Shown: positions 28,205 through 36,763 of the stretch, in pieces | Layout: every line of letters starts with the position of its first letter | Position numbering within the stretch: the first letter of the stretch is position 1 | Assembly: GCA_037190225.1 (NCBI GenBank) | Contig: JBBCJL010000002.1 | Span: 22,093 to 86,092, forward strand | Direction: 5' to 3' | Length of the DNA: 64,000 nucleotides | Origin: MKSF01 sp037190225 | GTDB lineage: Bacteria; Bacteroidota; Bacteroidia; Chitinophagales; Chitinophagaceae | Translations under genes and position numbers: made by a program | Notes under the pieces: generated by a model | Told to the model about the DNA's origin: nothing | Database searches by the model: none | Seen by the model: the letters and a program-made list of their open reading frames with translations, nothing else

Positions 28205-29203
28205 ATGAAACCTGTCCTCTTATCGCTGTGCTTCCTGGCAGCACTGAACTGCCTGGGGCAGCATCCGCTTGAAAAAACACTCTGGAAGATCCGTTCACTT
28301 AACCAGAACGGCGCCATCGTCCTGCAGCAAATAAGGTACACGGAGCGCCCCGACCCTAAAAAGGATTACGTGGCCTTTGACGATAAGAACAGGTTTGCCT
28401 CCAATATCATCAGCATTCCCGGCTGCCAGCAGGCAGAGTCCGGCAGCTATACCCTGTCCGGTGCCAATATGCTCCACCTGGCCGGTACCGATGCCGCTGT
28501 CAATAAGGAATGCAAGAATTTTTACAGCATGTCGGGAAAGTATAAATTTTCCCTGAATGAGGACCTCCTGGTATTAAGAGCGATCCCGGAAGAAGATACA
28601 GACGAAGCAACAGACCAGGACAGCGAAGAGGAGGACGAAGCCATAGATGCGGCGGAAGAAGATGATGATCCTGAAAATGAAACGGACGAAGAGGGAGATA
28701 CCGAAGCTACTGCTGCTCCGGCCACACCCGACAAAGCAGTAGCTGAACCCGCGCCGGCTTCCTACGAAATGGGATTTGCACAGGTTACCGCCGATATCAT
28801 AACGGGGTCGGAAGCAACGGTGCTTCAGCAATCCATCCAGGCCATCTACAGGATATGCAATACCGAGATAGCCATCCAGAACATAGGGAATAATACTTTT
28901 GAAGATTACAGCGATGCCTACCTGAAAACTTACGCATCCCATATCATATGGGAAAATGAAACGCGTATCAGGAATAATATTGTCATTCTCTTTGATGAAA
29001 CAAAAGCCAGAAGCTGGATCTTTACCGGCACACATAACGGGAAGTTCATTACGGCCGCAGAGGTAGATCAGTGGAAGTCCATGCTGGATGACCATATCAG
29101 ACAGGGTAAGATAGCGGAAGGGCTGCACCAGGTGTTGGGCCGGATAGAGCAGGTAAGCCGCGCGCAGTGCACAAAGATGCAGGGCGGTACCGGCATGCAG
29201 TAA
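28205..29203 (+). CDS. Exported protein with a highly acidic linker, unknown function
   Basis: Not recognised. The signal peptide is residues 1-18 (LLSLCFLAALNCLG). The N-terminal domain (20-125) holds three cysteines and resembles a small beta-barrel (TLWKIRSL ... YTLSGANMLHLAG). Residues about 126-170 are almost all Asp/Glu with a few Thr and Ala (EEDTDEATDQDSEEEDEAID and onwards), followed by an Ala/Pro linker (TAAPATPDKAVAEPAPAS). The C-terminal domain (185-332) is alpha/beta and contains IRNNIVILFDETKARSWIFT and two further cysteines. A TATCTTTA box 40 bases upstream may be its promoter. It converges with the large cysteine-rich repeat protein across a perfect palindrome. Confidence 0.78.
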   Translation: MKPVLLSLCFLAALNCLGQHPLEKTLWKIRSLNQNGAIVLQQIRYTERPDPKKDYVAFDDKNRFASNIISIPGCQQAESGSYTLSGANMLHLAGTDAAVNKECKNFYSMSGKYKFSLNEDLLVLRAIPEEDTDEATDQDSEEEDEAIDAAEEDDDPENETDEEGDTEATAAPATPDKAVAEPAPASYEMGFAQVTADIITGSEATVLQQSIQAIYRICNTEIAIQNIGNNTFEDYSDAYLKTYASHIIWENETRIRNNIVILFDETKARSWIFTGTHNGKFITAAEVDQWKSMLDDHIRQGKIAEGLHQVLGRIEQVSRAQCTKMQGGTGMQ

Positions 29204-29233
29204 AAGATCATTTCCTTACTATGATTACCAACA

Positions 29234-29287
29234 TATCTTAAAAAAGTATGGCAGGCCTGATCAGGCCTGCCATACTTTTTTAAGATA
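29234..29287. terminator. Perfect 54-bp palindrome acting as bidirectional terminator
   Basis: Both 27-base arms match without a single mismatch or spacer (centre GA|TC at 29260/29261), with A6 on the left and T6 on the right. It lies between the stops of convergent genes at 29203 and 29312. Confidence 0.88.
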
Positions 29288-29311
29288 CTCTCTGATCCTG
29301 CCAGTGAGTAG

Positions 29312-32300
29312 CTATTTTGCAACTATGAATTTATCACTGTACAATACGCTTCCCCTGCTATCTGTTAATTTATAAGAATATATTCCAGGTACGCAATCAG
29401 AAACACTGATCCTTTGAACAGGTTTGCCATCCATAGGCTTTTTGATAATAAGATTGCCTTTCACATCATATACGTACAGCACAGCAGCCTTAAAGAGTTC
29501 TTGATCCGGACAACCTTCAGGAACCGCAAAATCAATATAACTGGATGCAGGGTTAGGTGCAACCAGGATACAAGACGACCTGTCAGGCAGCTCCTCAGTT
29601 CTTATCTCTTCCGCAGGGGTCCGGCTCATCATCATACTACAACTGCAATCTACACTTGAAGCCACGGAAGTGCTGCTGTCCACACAAACAGTTTGTACCC
29701 ACCAGGAGTAGCATTCATTAAATGTATTATACAGTATGGTATCTGTTCCGTAAACAGAAAAGACCTGTAAGGAAGCTATACCCCCCGGACAACACTGAGG
29801 ATCATTCAATTCTATATACAACTTATAATAAGCAGCTCCGGGCACTGCATTCCAATAGAGCCTGCTTAAAAAGTCCAATGACTCACACCCCAATAAATAA
29901 GGAGGGTCACATACGAATTCCGGAGCACAGCTGCAGGATTTAGGAGAAGGCGGTGAAACACTCCCATCCTGGCAGACAGACATCACTCTCCAGGAAAAAC
30001 ACTCATATAACGTATAAGGCACTATTGTGTCCATACCATATACTTCCCAGATGTTCAGCATAGGAGGTAATCCATTATTACAACAAAGCGTATCATTGAT
30101 CTCAAATTCAATCCTGTAATACATTGCGCCGGGCACCATATCCCAGAACAGGTGACTGCCGGTCTCATCGGGCTCACAACGCAGATCAGACGGCGCAATA
30201 CAGTCAGGAGCACAGCTGCAGGATTTGGGAGAAGGATCGGAGTAAACCCCATCTCCACACACGGAGATCACTCTCCAGGAAAAGCAACCATACAAATTAT
30301 AAGGAACCAGTGTATCTGTACCGTACACTTCCCAGATATTCAGCATAGGGGGAATACCATTATTACAACAAAGCGTATCATTGATCTCAAATTCAATCCT
30401 GTAATACATTGCACCGGGCACCATATCCCAGAACAGGTGACTGCCGGTTTCCTCGGGCTCACAACGCAGATCAGACGGCGCAACACAATCCGGAGCACAA
30501 CTGCAGGATTTGGGAGAAGGCGATGAAACACTACCATCCTGGCAGACGGAGATCACTTTCCAGGAGAAACACTCATATAACGTATAAGGCACTATTGTGT
30601 CCGTACCGTACACTTCCCAGATATTCAGCATAGGAGGCAACCCGTTATCACAGCAAAGCGTATCATTGATCTCAAATTCAATCCTGTAATACATTGCACC
30701 GGGCACCATATCCCAGAACAGGTGACTGCCGGTTTCCTCGGGCTCACAACGTAGATTAGCCGGTGCAACACAGTCAGGAGCACAGCTGCAGGATTTAGGA
30801 GAAGGACTGGAGTAAACCCCATCTCCACACACGGAGATCACCCTCCAGGAAAAGCATCCGTACAAATTATAAGGAACCAGTGTGTCCGTACCATATACTT
30901 CCCAGATATTCAGCATAGGAGGAATACCATTATTACAACAAAGCGTATCATTGATCTCAAATTCAATCCTGTAATACATTGCACCGGGCACAATATCCCA
31001 GAACAGGTGACTGCCGGTATCCTCGGGTTCACAACGTAAATTAGCCGGTGCAACACAGTCAGGAGCACAGCTGCAGGATTTGGGAGAAGGATCAGAGTAG
31101 CTGCCATCTCCGCACACGGAGATCACCCTCCAGGAAAAGCATCCGTATAAATTATAAGGAACCAGTGTGTCTGTACCATACACTTCCCAGATATTCAGCA
31201 TAGGGGGAATACCATTATTACAACAAAGCGTATCATTGATCTCAAATTCCACTTTATACAATGCTGCACCGGGAACAGGAGACCATGATATCCTGTGACC
31301 TTCCGGCTCCGCTACGCAATTAAGGTCGTAGGGCACAGGACATTTTTTACAGCTGCACAGCCAGGAAGGGGCATCTGATACAGAGCTATCCTCGCAAACG
31401 GTTACAACGCTCCAGGAAAAACAGCCGTAAGAGGGTGCCACGACTGTATCCGTACCGAATACATCCCAGTAAAACATTGTAGGAGGAACAATGCTGTAGC
31501 AGCAAGCCGGATCATAATAGGAAAATAAGACCCTGTAATGTGCCGCACCAGGCACTGCAGTCCAGGATAGCTGGTTCTGGCCTCCCACAACTTCACATTT
31601 CAGGCCTGAAGGCGGCGGACAATAATTACAGGAACACTCCAAATCAGAAAACTCCGAAATAACATCATCTTTACAGATAGCCCTGACACGCCAGGAAAAA
31701 CAGCCGAGAGATGCAGAAACAACGGTATCCGCACTATAAACATTCCAGGCATACACCAGTGATCCGGGGTCAGAAGAACCGCAGCAAGCCGGATCATCCT
31801 GCGCCAGGAAAAGCTGATAATACAGCACATTCGTGACACTATTCCAGGAAAGTTGCTTATCGCCATTTTCGTATGCCTTACACCGGAGATTTTTCGGTCT
31901 TCCACAACACTCAATTTCTGTACAGATGTCATCTATATAGGCATACCCGAAATGCTGACCATTCACAACACCACAATCTGCCATAAAAAATTCCAATGTA
32001 TAAGTTTGGCCTGCCTGTCCGTCAAATATTATAGACGCGCAAGACCAGTCACGCCATACCATATTATTATATACATTGTAGACAGGATTCAGTAAATCCG
32101 CTACCCTGCAGATCCTGTTGCCTACTTCTGTACCTCCTGAATTCAGCACCCTGGCTACAAAAAAAGGATTTGCATTGATATGACCAGGATCCTGCATAAC
32201 CAGGGCATAGGAGAAATTAACCTTTACCTGTCCGTTCGTAGTCACGGGTATCTGCTTTTGAAGCATATTGATACCGCTATAGACACCGGTGGGGTCGTTC

Positions 32301-32914
32301 ACACGTATAGCGTGATTGGAATTATTATGGGTCATATTCAGAGCAGGCACCAACGGGTCCGGTCCGTTATTCGTAATAAGGAAATTTTGAGGATTGCTAA
32401 ACCCTACCAGGGTATAAGCTACGCTGCCCGCAGGGACAAAGCCGCATACCCCTCCGGTATAAAGGGATACGTACCCGTTATAGCCCGCAGCAGTACCGGA
32501 CTCAAAATTACCATTGGTACAAGATACACTCGGTATCTGATTATTATCGGTAAAATCAGGCGTTTCAGAGACCAGTACCCTGCCGGGATTATAAATTGCG
32601 AGCGCTTCCGGATAGATACTGAAATAAGCCTCTCTAAAGTAAGCTTCCAATACCCTGTCCTTTGCTCCTGCAATATTATTTTCACTGCATATTTTACCCT
32701 CCCCGAACGCTGCGTCAAGAATTCGTTTCCATTCCCTATCTCCATCAGACTTCACTTTTCGCTGTGTGAAATCGTATATCTTCTGCTCTTCCATCTGCAT
32801 CTCCTGTAGCCAGTAAGATGCCGGCACCTTTACAGCCTGAGCCTTTGATGATTGTACGTTTAATAGACCAAACGCTATCAGAACAAAGGCATAAAGCATA
32901 AAATTTATTCTCAT
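29312..32914 (-). CDS. Large secreted cysteine-rich repeat protein with T9SS type A sorting domain
   Basis: A 1200-residue surface or secreted protein. The signal peptide is residues 1-26. Residues about 125-330 form an N-terminal beta-sandwich-like domain (CTNGNFESG at the start, YIDDICTEIECC at the end), reminiscent of MAM/jelly-roll cargo domains. Eight modules of about 90-95 residues then follow, each fibronectin-III-like in layout (NLRC ... SHLFWDMVPGAMYYRIEF ... CFSWRVISVC ... SCSC) with eight cysteines including a CC pair. Modules 3-7 are nearly identical. The C-terminus (about 1115-1200) has ILVAPNPASSYIDF and PGIYSYKL, a T9SS type A sorting domain. No enzyme motif was seen, so an adhesin or matrix role is inferred. 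The stop lies just outside a perfect palindrome. Confidence 0.85.
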   Translation of the reverse strand: MRINFMLYAFVLIAFGLLNVQSSKAQAVKVPASYWLQEMQMEEQKIYDFTQRKVKSDGDREWKRILDAAFGEGKICSENNIAGAKDRVLEAYFREAYFSIYPEALAIYNPGRVLVSETPDFTDNNQIPSVSCTNGNFESGTAAGYNGYVSLYTGGVCGFVPAGSVAYTLVGFSNPQNFLITNNGPDPLVPALNMTHNNSNHAIRVNDPTGVYSGINMLQKQIPVTTNGQVKVNFSYALVMQDPGHINANPFFVARVLNSGGTEVGNRICRVADLLNPVYNVYNNMVWRDWSCASIIFDGQAGQTYTLEFFMADCGVVNGQHFGYAYIDDICTEIECCGRPKNLRCKAYENGDKQLSWNSVTNVLYYQLFLAQDDPACCGSSDPGSLVYAWNVYSADTVVSASLGCFSWRVRAICKDDVISEFSDLECSCNYCPPPSGLKCEVVGGQNQLSWTAVPGAAHYRVLFSYYDPACCYSIVPPTMFYWDVFGTDTVVAPSYGCFSWSVVTVCEDSSVSDAPSWLCSCKKCPVPYDLNCVAEPEGHRISWSPVPGAALYKVEFEINDTLCCNNGIPPMLNIWEVYGTDTLVPYNLYGCFSWRVISVCGDGSYSDPSPKSCSCAPDCVAPANLRCEPEDTGSHLFWDIVPGAMYYRIEFEINDTLCCNNGIPPMLNIWEVYGTDTLVPYNLYGCFSWRVISVCGDGVYSSPSPKSCSCAPDCVAPANLRCEPEETGSHLFWDMVPGAMYYRIEFEINDTLCCDNGLPPMLNIWEVYGTDTIVPYTLYECFSWKVISVCQDGSVSSPSPKSCSCAPDCVAPSDLRCEPEETGSHLFWDMVPGAMYYRIEFEINDTLCCNNGIPPMLNIWEVYGTDTLVPYNLYGCFSWRVISVCGDGVYSDPSPKSCSCAPDCIAPSDLRCEPDETGSHLFWDMVPGAMYYRIEFEINDTLCCNNGLPPMLNIWEVYGMDTIVPYTLYECFSWRVMSVCQDGSVSPPSPKSCSCAPEFVCDPPYLLGCESLDFLSRLYWNAVPGAAYYKLYIELNDPQCCPGGIASLQVFSVYGTDTILYNTFNECYSWWVQTVCVDSSTSVASSVDCSCSMMMSRTPAEEIRTEELPDRSSCILVAPNPASSYIDFAVPEGCPDQELFKAAVLYVYDVKGNLIIKKPMDGKPVQRISVSDCVPGIYSYKLTDSRGSVLYSDKFIVAK
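29920..31345 (-). repeat. Five tandem 285-bp near-identical coding repeats (modules 3-7)
   Basis: The same segment (for example CAACAAAGCG at 30081, 30366, 30936 and 31221, and CAGCAAAGCG at 30651) recurs at exactly 285-base steps, giving 95-residue modules. Edges are approximate. Outer modules 1, 2 and 8 are diverged copies. Confidence 0.9.
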
Positions 32915-33363
32915 ACATTATAATTTAATTAAAAAAATTTTAACAATATATAAAAAATATATAAAAAATGAAAAACATTTGAAAATATAATTTTTAGTGA
33001 CTCTGCTTTATAGGCAACAACCTTTTATTACGGATACGCTCCGCCGGGCAGTGTTCTATCTGCGGGTCAGAGAACCCTTTTATTATAAAGGTTCAGAGTG
33101 GTTTCAAACGGATGAAACATAATTGGTAACTTATAATGGCTTTACTTCCTGCATACAGATAGCCAGCTAATTTTTTTTGAAAAGATCAGATGCTCCTGAG
33201 GGGGACAGAAAAATGATAGAATGGAAAAATTAACAGGCAGTGCTGTTTATAATAAGAATCTATATTTCAGCAGAGAACCAATAAGAAAAAGTATTTTGTT
33301 TATAAAAAAATAATTATAACTTTATATCTGATTAACAAAACACTTAAATAAAAACAGGACAAA
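32915..33363. other. AT-rich divergent intergenic region with a dispersed repeat copy
   Basis: 449 bases between the cysteine-rich protein (minus) and the Omp28-like gene (plus). The flanks are extremely AT-rich. The middle (about 33003-33175) is a copy of the repeat also present at 35396-35725. No exact -7 box was found for either gene. Confidence 0.55.
33003..33175. repeat. Dispersed intergenic repeat, copy 1
   Basis: It shares TATAGGCAACAACCTTTTAT, GATACGCT, CTATCTGCGG..TCAGAGA and GGTAACTTATAATGG with the copy at 35527-35725, in the same order and orientation. Confidence 0.7.
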
Positions 33364-34437
33364 ATGAAAAAAATTTTATTATTAACCGCAGCTGGTTTCT
33401 CCACACTGGGTTTAATTGCGCAAGAACAACGGATTCCCCTGCTGGAAATGGAGTCAGCATCTACCTGTCCTCCTTGTCGCCCGGGAAACATTTACTTTGA
33501 AGGTCAAATGGAGGGTATTCCAAAAGAAGAATATGTAAAAATAAAATATCAATGGTACTACCCCGGCGTAGGTGATCCATACTGTACGGATGAGTCTGTT
33601 AACAGAACTGCCTATTACGGCGTAAACGGCGTACCTAATTTGGTAATAGATGGTACATATTATAACGATCACCCACAGGGAGGTTTTACTACAGCTACCT
33701 TTAACGCTGCCAAAGCCGTTCCTGCAACTTACAAATTATCCGGTACTTATGTAATAGTAGGTCAGGACGTGCATGTAAACGTTAAATATACACCGCTGGA
33801 ACAAGGCACAAACGCACGGCTGTTTGTAGCTATTATTGAGTCTGAGACAGAAAAAAATAAAATGACCAATGGTGAAACCAAGTTCTACAATGTAATGAAA
33901 AAAATGCTGCCCAATGACCAGGGTACAGACATTTCTTCTACCGCATTGAATACTGAGGCAACCACCGCTCTCTCATTCAAATTTGAAGGCGAATACCGTC
34001 TGCCCCCGGGTTCCGCAGGTCCATATGTAAGCCAAAGGATCAACCACGCTACCGAGCACTCAGTAGAAAGCTTCGATAACTTAAAAGTAGTTGCCTGGGT
34101 TCAGGGATCTGATAAAAAAGTATATCAGGCTGCTAACCTTAGCAAAGAAACAACTGCTATTGACCATGTATCCAATACAGTACAATCTGTAAGCGTATAT
34201 CCTAATCCTACTCAGTCCGATATCAATATCAGATTCCAGATGTCGGAAGCCGATATGATCAATGCTTCTATTGTTTCTTTAACAGGAAAAGTTGTTAAAA
34301 ACCAGCAGGTACAACTCAATAAAGGAACCAATGTGATAACTTTTGACACCAATGAATTACCAAGCGGAGCTTATAATATTATCATTTTTGACTCCAAGAA
34401 CAATTCATTTGCACAGAGAGTATCAGTTGTAAAATAA
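33364..34437 (+). CDS. Omp28-like secreted protein with T9SS type A sorting domain
   Basis: Surface-exported protein of the Omp28 group. The signal peptide is residues 1-20 (LLLTAAGFSTLGLIAQ). A thioredoxin-like N-terminal domain carries a C35-P-P-C38 pair in SASTCPPCRPGN and a later GVNGVPNLVIDG segment, the cis-proline loop region of that fold. A beta domain follows (VHVNVKYTP ... RLFVAIIESE), with EYRLPPG and VVAWVQ typical of Omp28 proteins. The C-terminus (about 280-357) is a type A sorting domain with VYPNPTQSDINI and GAYNIIIF. The gene is AT-richer than neighbours to the left. A perfect palindromic terminator follows. Its function in Bacteroidota is not established. Confidence 0.85.
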   Translation: MKKILLLTAAGFSTLGLIAQEQRIPLLEMESASTCPPCRPGNIYFEGQMEGIPKEEYVKIKYQWYYPGVGDPYCTDESVNRTAYYGVNGVPNLVIDGTYYNDHPQGGFTTATFNAAKAVPATYKLSGTYVIVGQDVHVNVKYTPLEQGTNARLFVAIIESETEKNKMTNGETKFYNVMKKMLPNDQGTDISSTALNTEATTALSFKFEGEYRLPPGSAGPYVSQRINHATEHSVESFDNLKVVAWVQGSDKKVYQAANLSKETTAIDHVSNTVQSVSVYPNPTQSDINIRFQMSEADMINASIVSLTGKVVKNQQVQLNKGTNVITFDTNELPSGAYNIIIFDSKNNSFAQRVSVVK

Positions 34438-34452
34438 ATATCACTTTTTACT

Positions 34453-34490
34453 TAAGAAGAGGCTGCCTTTATAAAGGCAGCCTCTTCTTA
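34453..34490 (+). terminator. Perfect palindromic terminator after the Omp28-like gene
   Basis: A 38-base perfect palindrome centred on CTTTA|TAAAG; the arms contain AGAAGAGGCTGCCTTT. It lies 16 bases after the stop. Confidence 0.82.
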
Positions 34491-34545
34491 TTTATGGCCG
34501 CTGCTCATGCAACATTTTCTTCATGGTTATTTAAACGGATTCATT

Positions 34546-34553
34546 TATCTTCG
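34546..34553 (+). promoter_or_regulatory. Candidate -7 box TATCTTCG
   Basis: A TAnnTTCG variant 26 bases before the start of the helical-repeat protein. Confidence 0.4.
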
Positions 34554-34579
34554 GTAATTCAAAAACGAATCATGCTCTC

Positions 34580-35332
34580 ATGAAGACGAATATAGCCCAA
34601 TCCAGGTATGCAAAGGATATAGATGCCGCTATCGCAGACGGCAATAACCTGCTGGCCTTGCAGATAGCACAGACCGCGTTAGAGAAAGAAAAAGAAAATG
34701 AGCGGCTCAACGCCCTGCTGATCTCCGTCCTGTATGAATACAGGGTCCCCTGCGCGGAACAAATGACGACATTCCTGCAGTTATTCCCTGACTCTCTCTA
34801 CCCGGTAAGAGTGTACCTGGCAGACCTGCTGTGCAGCCTCGGGCATTTTGACGATTGCGCCAGCGAAGCCCGGTATTACCTGAGGCTGATAAAAGAACAC
34901 TATAACCAGGACTTTAGCATGATCAGTCATCCGCGCACCCTGGAATTTACCCTGAAAGCCTTTCTGCTCACCTGTACCGTGTACATTACGGCCGGCGCCA
35001 GGAGCTATGCGGACAGGGCTATGCAACTTGCGCAGCCTTTTGCTACCAATACATGGTTCAACCATTATAAAACGGAGCAGGCAAGCATCCGGCAGGATCT
35101 CAAGGATGAGCAGTTGAGCATACTGAATGACAAATGGGAAGCGTTCTTCAGGGATGGCTCCCACTATGCCGAACTGTACCAGCTCTGTGCAGAACAAGGC
35201 TATACGGAACTGGCTATACGCCTCAGGCTCTTACACGAAGCATTCCTGGACAACAAAGACTTCCGGATAGATGCTGATGAATTTTTCCGGGTGGTGCTGC
35301 AGGATGAACATCAGAAATATATATTAGCGTAA
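34580..35332 (+). CDS. TPR-like helical protein of unknown function
   Basis: Not recognised by family. The 250 residues have no signal peptide or membrane span and consist of helix pairs resembling TPRs: DGNNLLALQIAQTALEKEKE near 22-40, YPVRVYLADLLCSLGHFDDC near 75-95, and AKxxxLCAEQGYTELAIRL near 200-216. The C-terminus ends in DADEFFRVVLQDEHQKYI. A cytosolic protein-binding role is inferred. It is monocistronic, with its own -7-like box and a strong terminator. Confidence 0.72.
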   Translation: MKTNIAQSRYAKDIDAAIADGNNLLALQIAQTALEKEKENERLNALLISVLYEYRVPCAEQMTTFLQLFPDSLYPVRVYLADLLCSLGHFDDCASEARYYLRLIKEHYNQDFSMISHPRTLEFTLKAFLLTCTVYITAGARSYADRAMQLAQPFATNTWFNHYKTEQASIRQDLKDEQLSILNDKWEAFFRDGSHYAELYQLCAEQGYTELAIRLRLLHEAFLDNKDFRIDADEFFRVVLQDEHQKYILA

Positions 35333-35346
35333 GCCTGCCTGGAACA

Positions 35347-35382
35347 TTAAAGGCCCGGACACTATCTTGTCCGGGCCTTTAA
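35347..35382 (+). terminator. Terminator after the TPR-like gene
   Basis: The arms TTAAAGGCCCGGACA / TGTCCGGGCCTTTAA with a 6-base loop and AT-rich tail, 14 bases after the stop. Confidence 0.85.
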
Positions 35383-35395
35383 TTATTATCGGCTA

Positions 35396-35725
35396 TTCTG
35401 CCTATAGGCAAATACCTTCGCTGATAAGCGCTCTCTACCGGTCAGAGCGCACTTTTGCTATAAAGTTACTGCAGCAGGCTGGTCATTCCGAACGGATGTG
35501 AGGCATCTATTATAATAATTTTATTGACTATCTGCTTACAGGCAACAACCTTTTATCACAGATACGCTTTGCTGAGCAGTCCCCTATCTGCGGCTCAGAG
35601 ACCAGTTTAGCGTATAAAGGAGCTGAAGGTGTAGGTCATGCCGAACGGATGTGAGGAATCTCTTATAATAATGGGTAACTTATAATGGTTTTGTTTCCTG
35701 TATATAGATAATCAGTATAATTTTC
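35396..35725. repeat. Dispersed intergenic repeat, copies 2 and 3 in tandem
   Basis: GGTCATTCCGAACGGATGTG at 35481 and GGTCATGCCGAACGGATGTG at 35634 are each followed by AGG.ATCT.TTATAATAAT, and TATAGGCA (35403) / TACAGGCA (35537) mark their left ends. The second copy extends into GGTAACTTATAATGG as in copy 1. Confidence 0.7.
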
Positions 35726-35891
35726 AACTCCCCTATAACATATTCTGCGTCTTACATTATGACAGCTTTGTAGACACAGATAGCCGGTTATTATTAGTAA
35801 GTCAAAACAATAAAAAGAAACAAAATTTAATTTTATTAAACAAAAATTCAATTTTATTTATTAAATAATTAATTTTACACAAAACAGATCA

Positions 35892-36164
35892 ATGAAAAGT
35901 AAAATAAAGCTCCCTGTACAGTGTCCCAGTTGCGATGAGCAGCTGCATGTCAGCGCCCTGAGCTGTGACAATTGCCGGACATCCATAACGGGCCATTATG
36001 AACTACCCCCTTTGCTGCAACTCAACCAGGAAGAGCAGGCATTTGTTTATCACTTTGTATTGAACAGCGGCAGCATCAAACACATGTCTGAACAGATGAA
36101 GCTGAGCTATCCTACCGTAAGGAACGTCCTGGACGCTATTATTGAAAAACTCCGTAAAAACTGA
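35892..36164 (+). CDS. DUF2089-family zinc-ribbon/HTH protein
   Basis: A 90-residue probable regulator. The N-terminal zinc ribbon has C11-P-S-C14 and C25-D-N-C28. The C-terminal half, from LNQEEQAFVYHFVLNSGSIK to RNVLDAIIEKLRKN, is a helix-turn-helix of the DUF2089/sigma-region-4 kind, with the recognition segment around MKLSYPTVRNVLD. It may bind DNA directly. It is the first of three closely packed genes: the stop precedes the next ATG by 7 bases. Its association with a membrane protein suggests a link to envelope state, which is inference. Confidence 0.85.
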   Translation: MKSKIKLPVQCPSCDEQLHVSALSCDNCRTSITGHYELPPLLQLNQEEQAFVYHFVLNSGSIKHMSEQMKLSYPTVRNVLDAIIEKLRKN

Positions 36165-36171
36165 CCTCAAT

Positions 36172-36753
36172 ATGATACTCAAAAAAAATTTTCTCCTGAC
36201 CCCCTTCCGTTATATAGACGGATTCAAAGCCCTGGCAGCCGGTCTTATTATCCTGGCCGTTTCAGGACTGCTGGCATTTTCCATACAATTCCGTTACGAC
36301 GGGTTCCTGGATTTCCATGCAACACCCGAACCTGATTATTTATACCTGCTGGATCCTTTTGTCAACTGGATCATATTTGCCCTGCTGGCCAGCTTCACCG
36401 GCCTGCTGTATAAAAGACCTTTCAGGCTAATTGATATGCTGGGAATGACCGCCGTGGCTTTCTTTCCCAATATCCTTTCGCCACCCATAGCGTATATTTT
36501 CGGCCTCAGCGGCATCCTGCCCCTTATCACTGATACACCGCTGATAGAGATACCTAAGGTGATCGGACCGTATATGCTGCAGCTGCTCCTTTCCTCTTTC
36601 CTGATGCTGGCCGTCACAATATGGTTCATATACCTGACATTCCAGGCCTTTCAGACCAATCTCAACCTGAAGAAAACGCAAAGCATCATCATATACGTCC
36701 TCTTATTGGTCCTTACAGAAATAATTACCGTTTCCATATTACGTTCCTATTAA
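36172..36753 (+). CDS. Yip1-like integral membrane protein
   Basis: A 193-residue membrane protein with five predicted hydrophobic segments (AAGLIILAVSGLLAFSI; WIIFALLASFTGLLY; LGMTAVAFFPNILSPP; MLQLLLSSFLMLAVTIW; SIIIYVLLLVLTEIITVSIL). The start NFLLTPFRYIDGF and the overall pattern resemble YIP1-family bacterial proteins. I place the start at the ATG at 36172; a TTG at 36142 overlapping the upstream gene is also open. It is translationally close to the DUF2089 protein (7 bases) and 10 bases before the hydrolase gene. Role unknown. Confidence 0.75.
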   Translation: MILKKNFLLTPFRYIDGFKALAAGLIILAVSGLLAFSIQFRYDGFLDFHATPEPDYLYLLDPFVNWIIFALLASFTGLLYKRPFRLIDMLGMTAVAFFPNILSPPIAYIFGLSGILPLITDTPLIEIPKVIGPYMLQLLLSSFLMLAVTIWFIYLTFQAFQTNLNLKKTQSIIIYVLLLVLTEIITVSILRSY

Positions 36754-36763
36754 AAGCATATCC

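Larger units (their letters stand above)
35333..35891. other. Intergenic region with terminator and two dispersed repeat copies
   Basis: 559 bases. After the terminator come two partial copies of the repeat also found at 33003-33175, then very AT-rich sequence with TAATTTTA (35870-35877) just before the DUF2089 gene. No convincing reading frame. Confidence 0.6.

Noticed and set aside
29920..31345. Non-coding tandem repeat or assembly artefact
   Set aside because: The 285-base units are in frame, encode 95-residue modules with synonymous and conservative differences, and lie inside one open gene with signal peptide and sorting domain.
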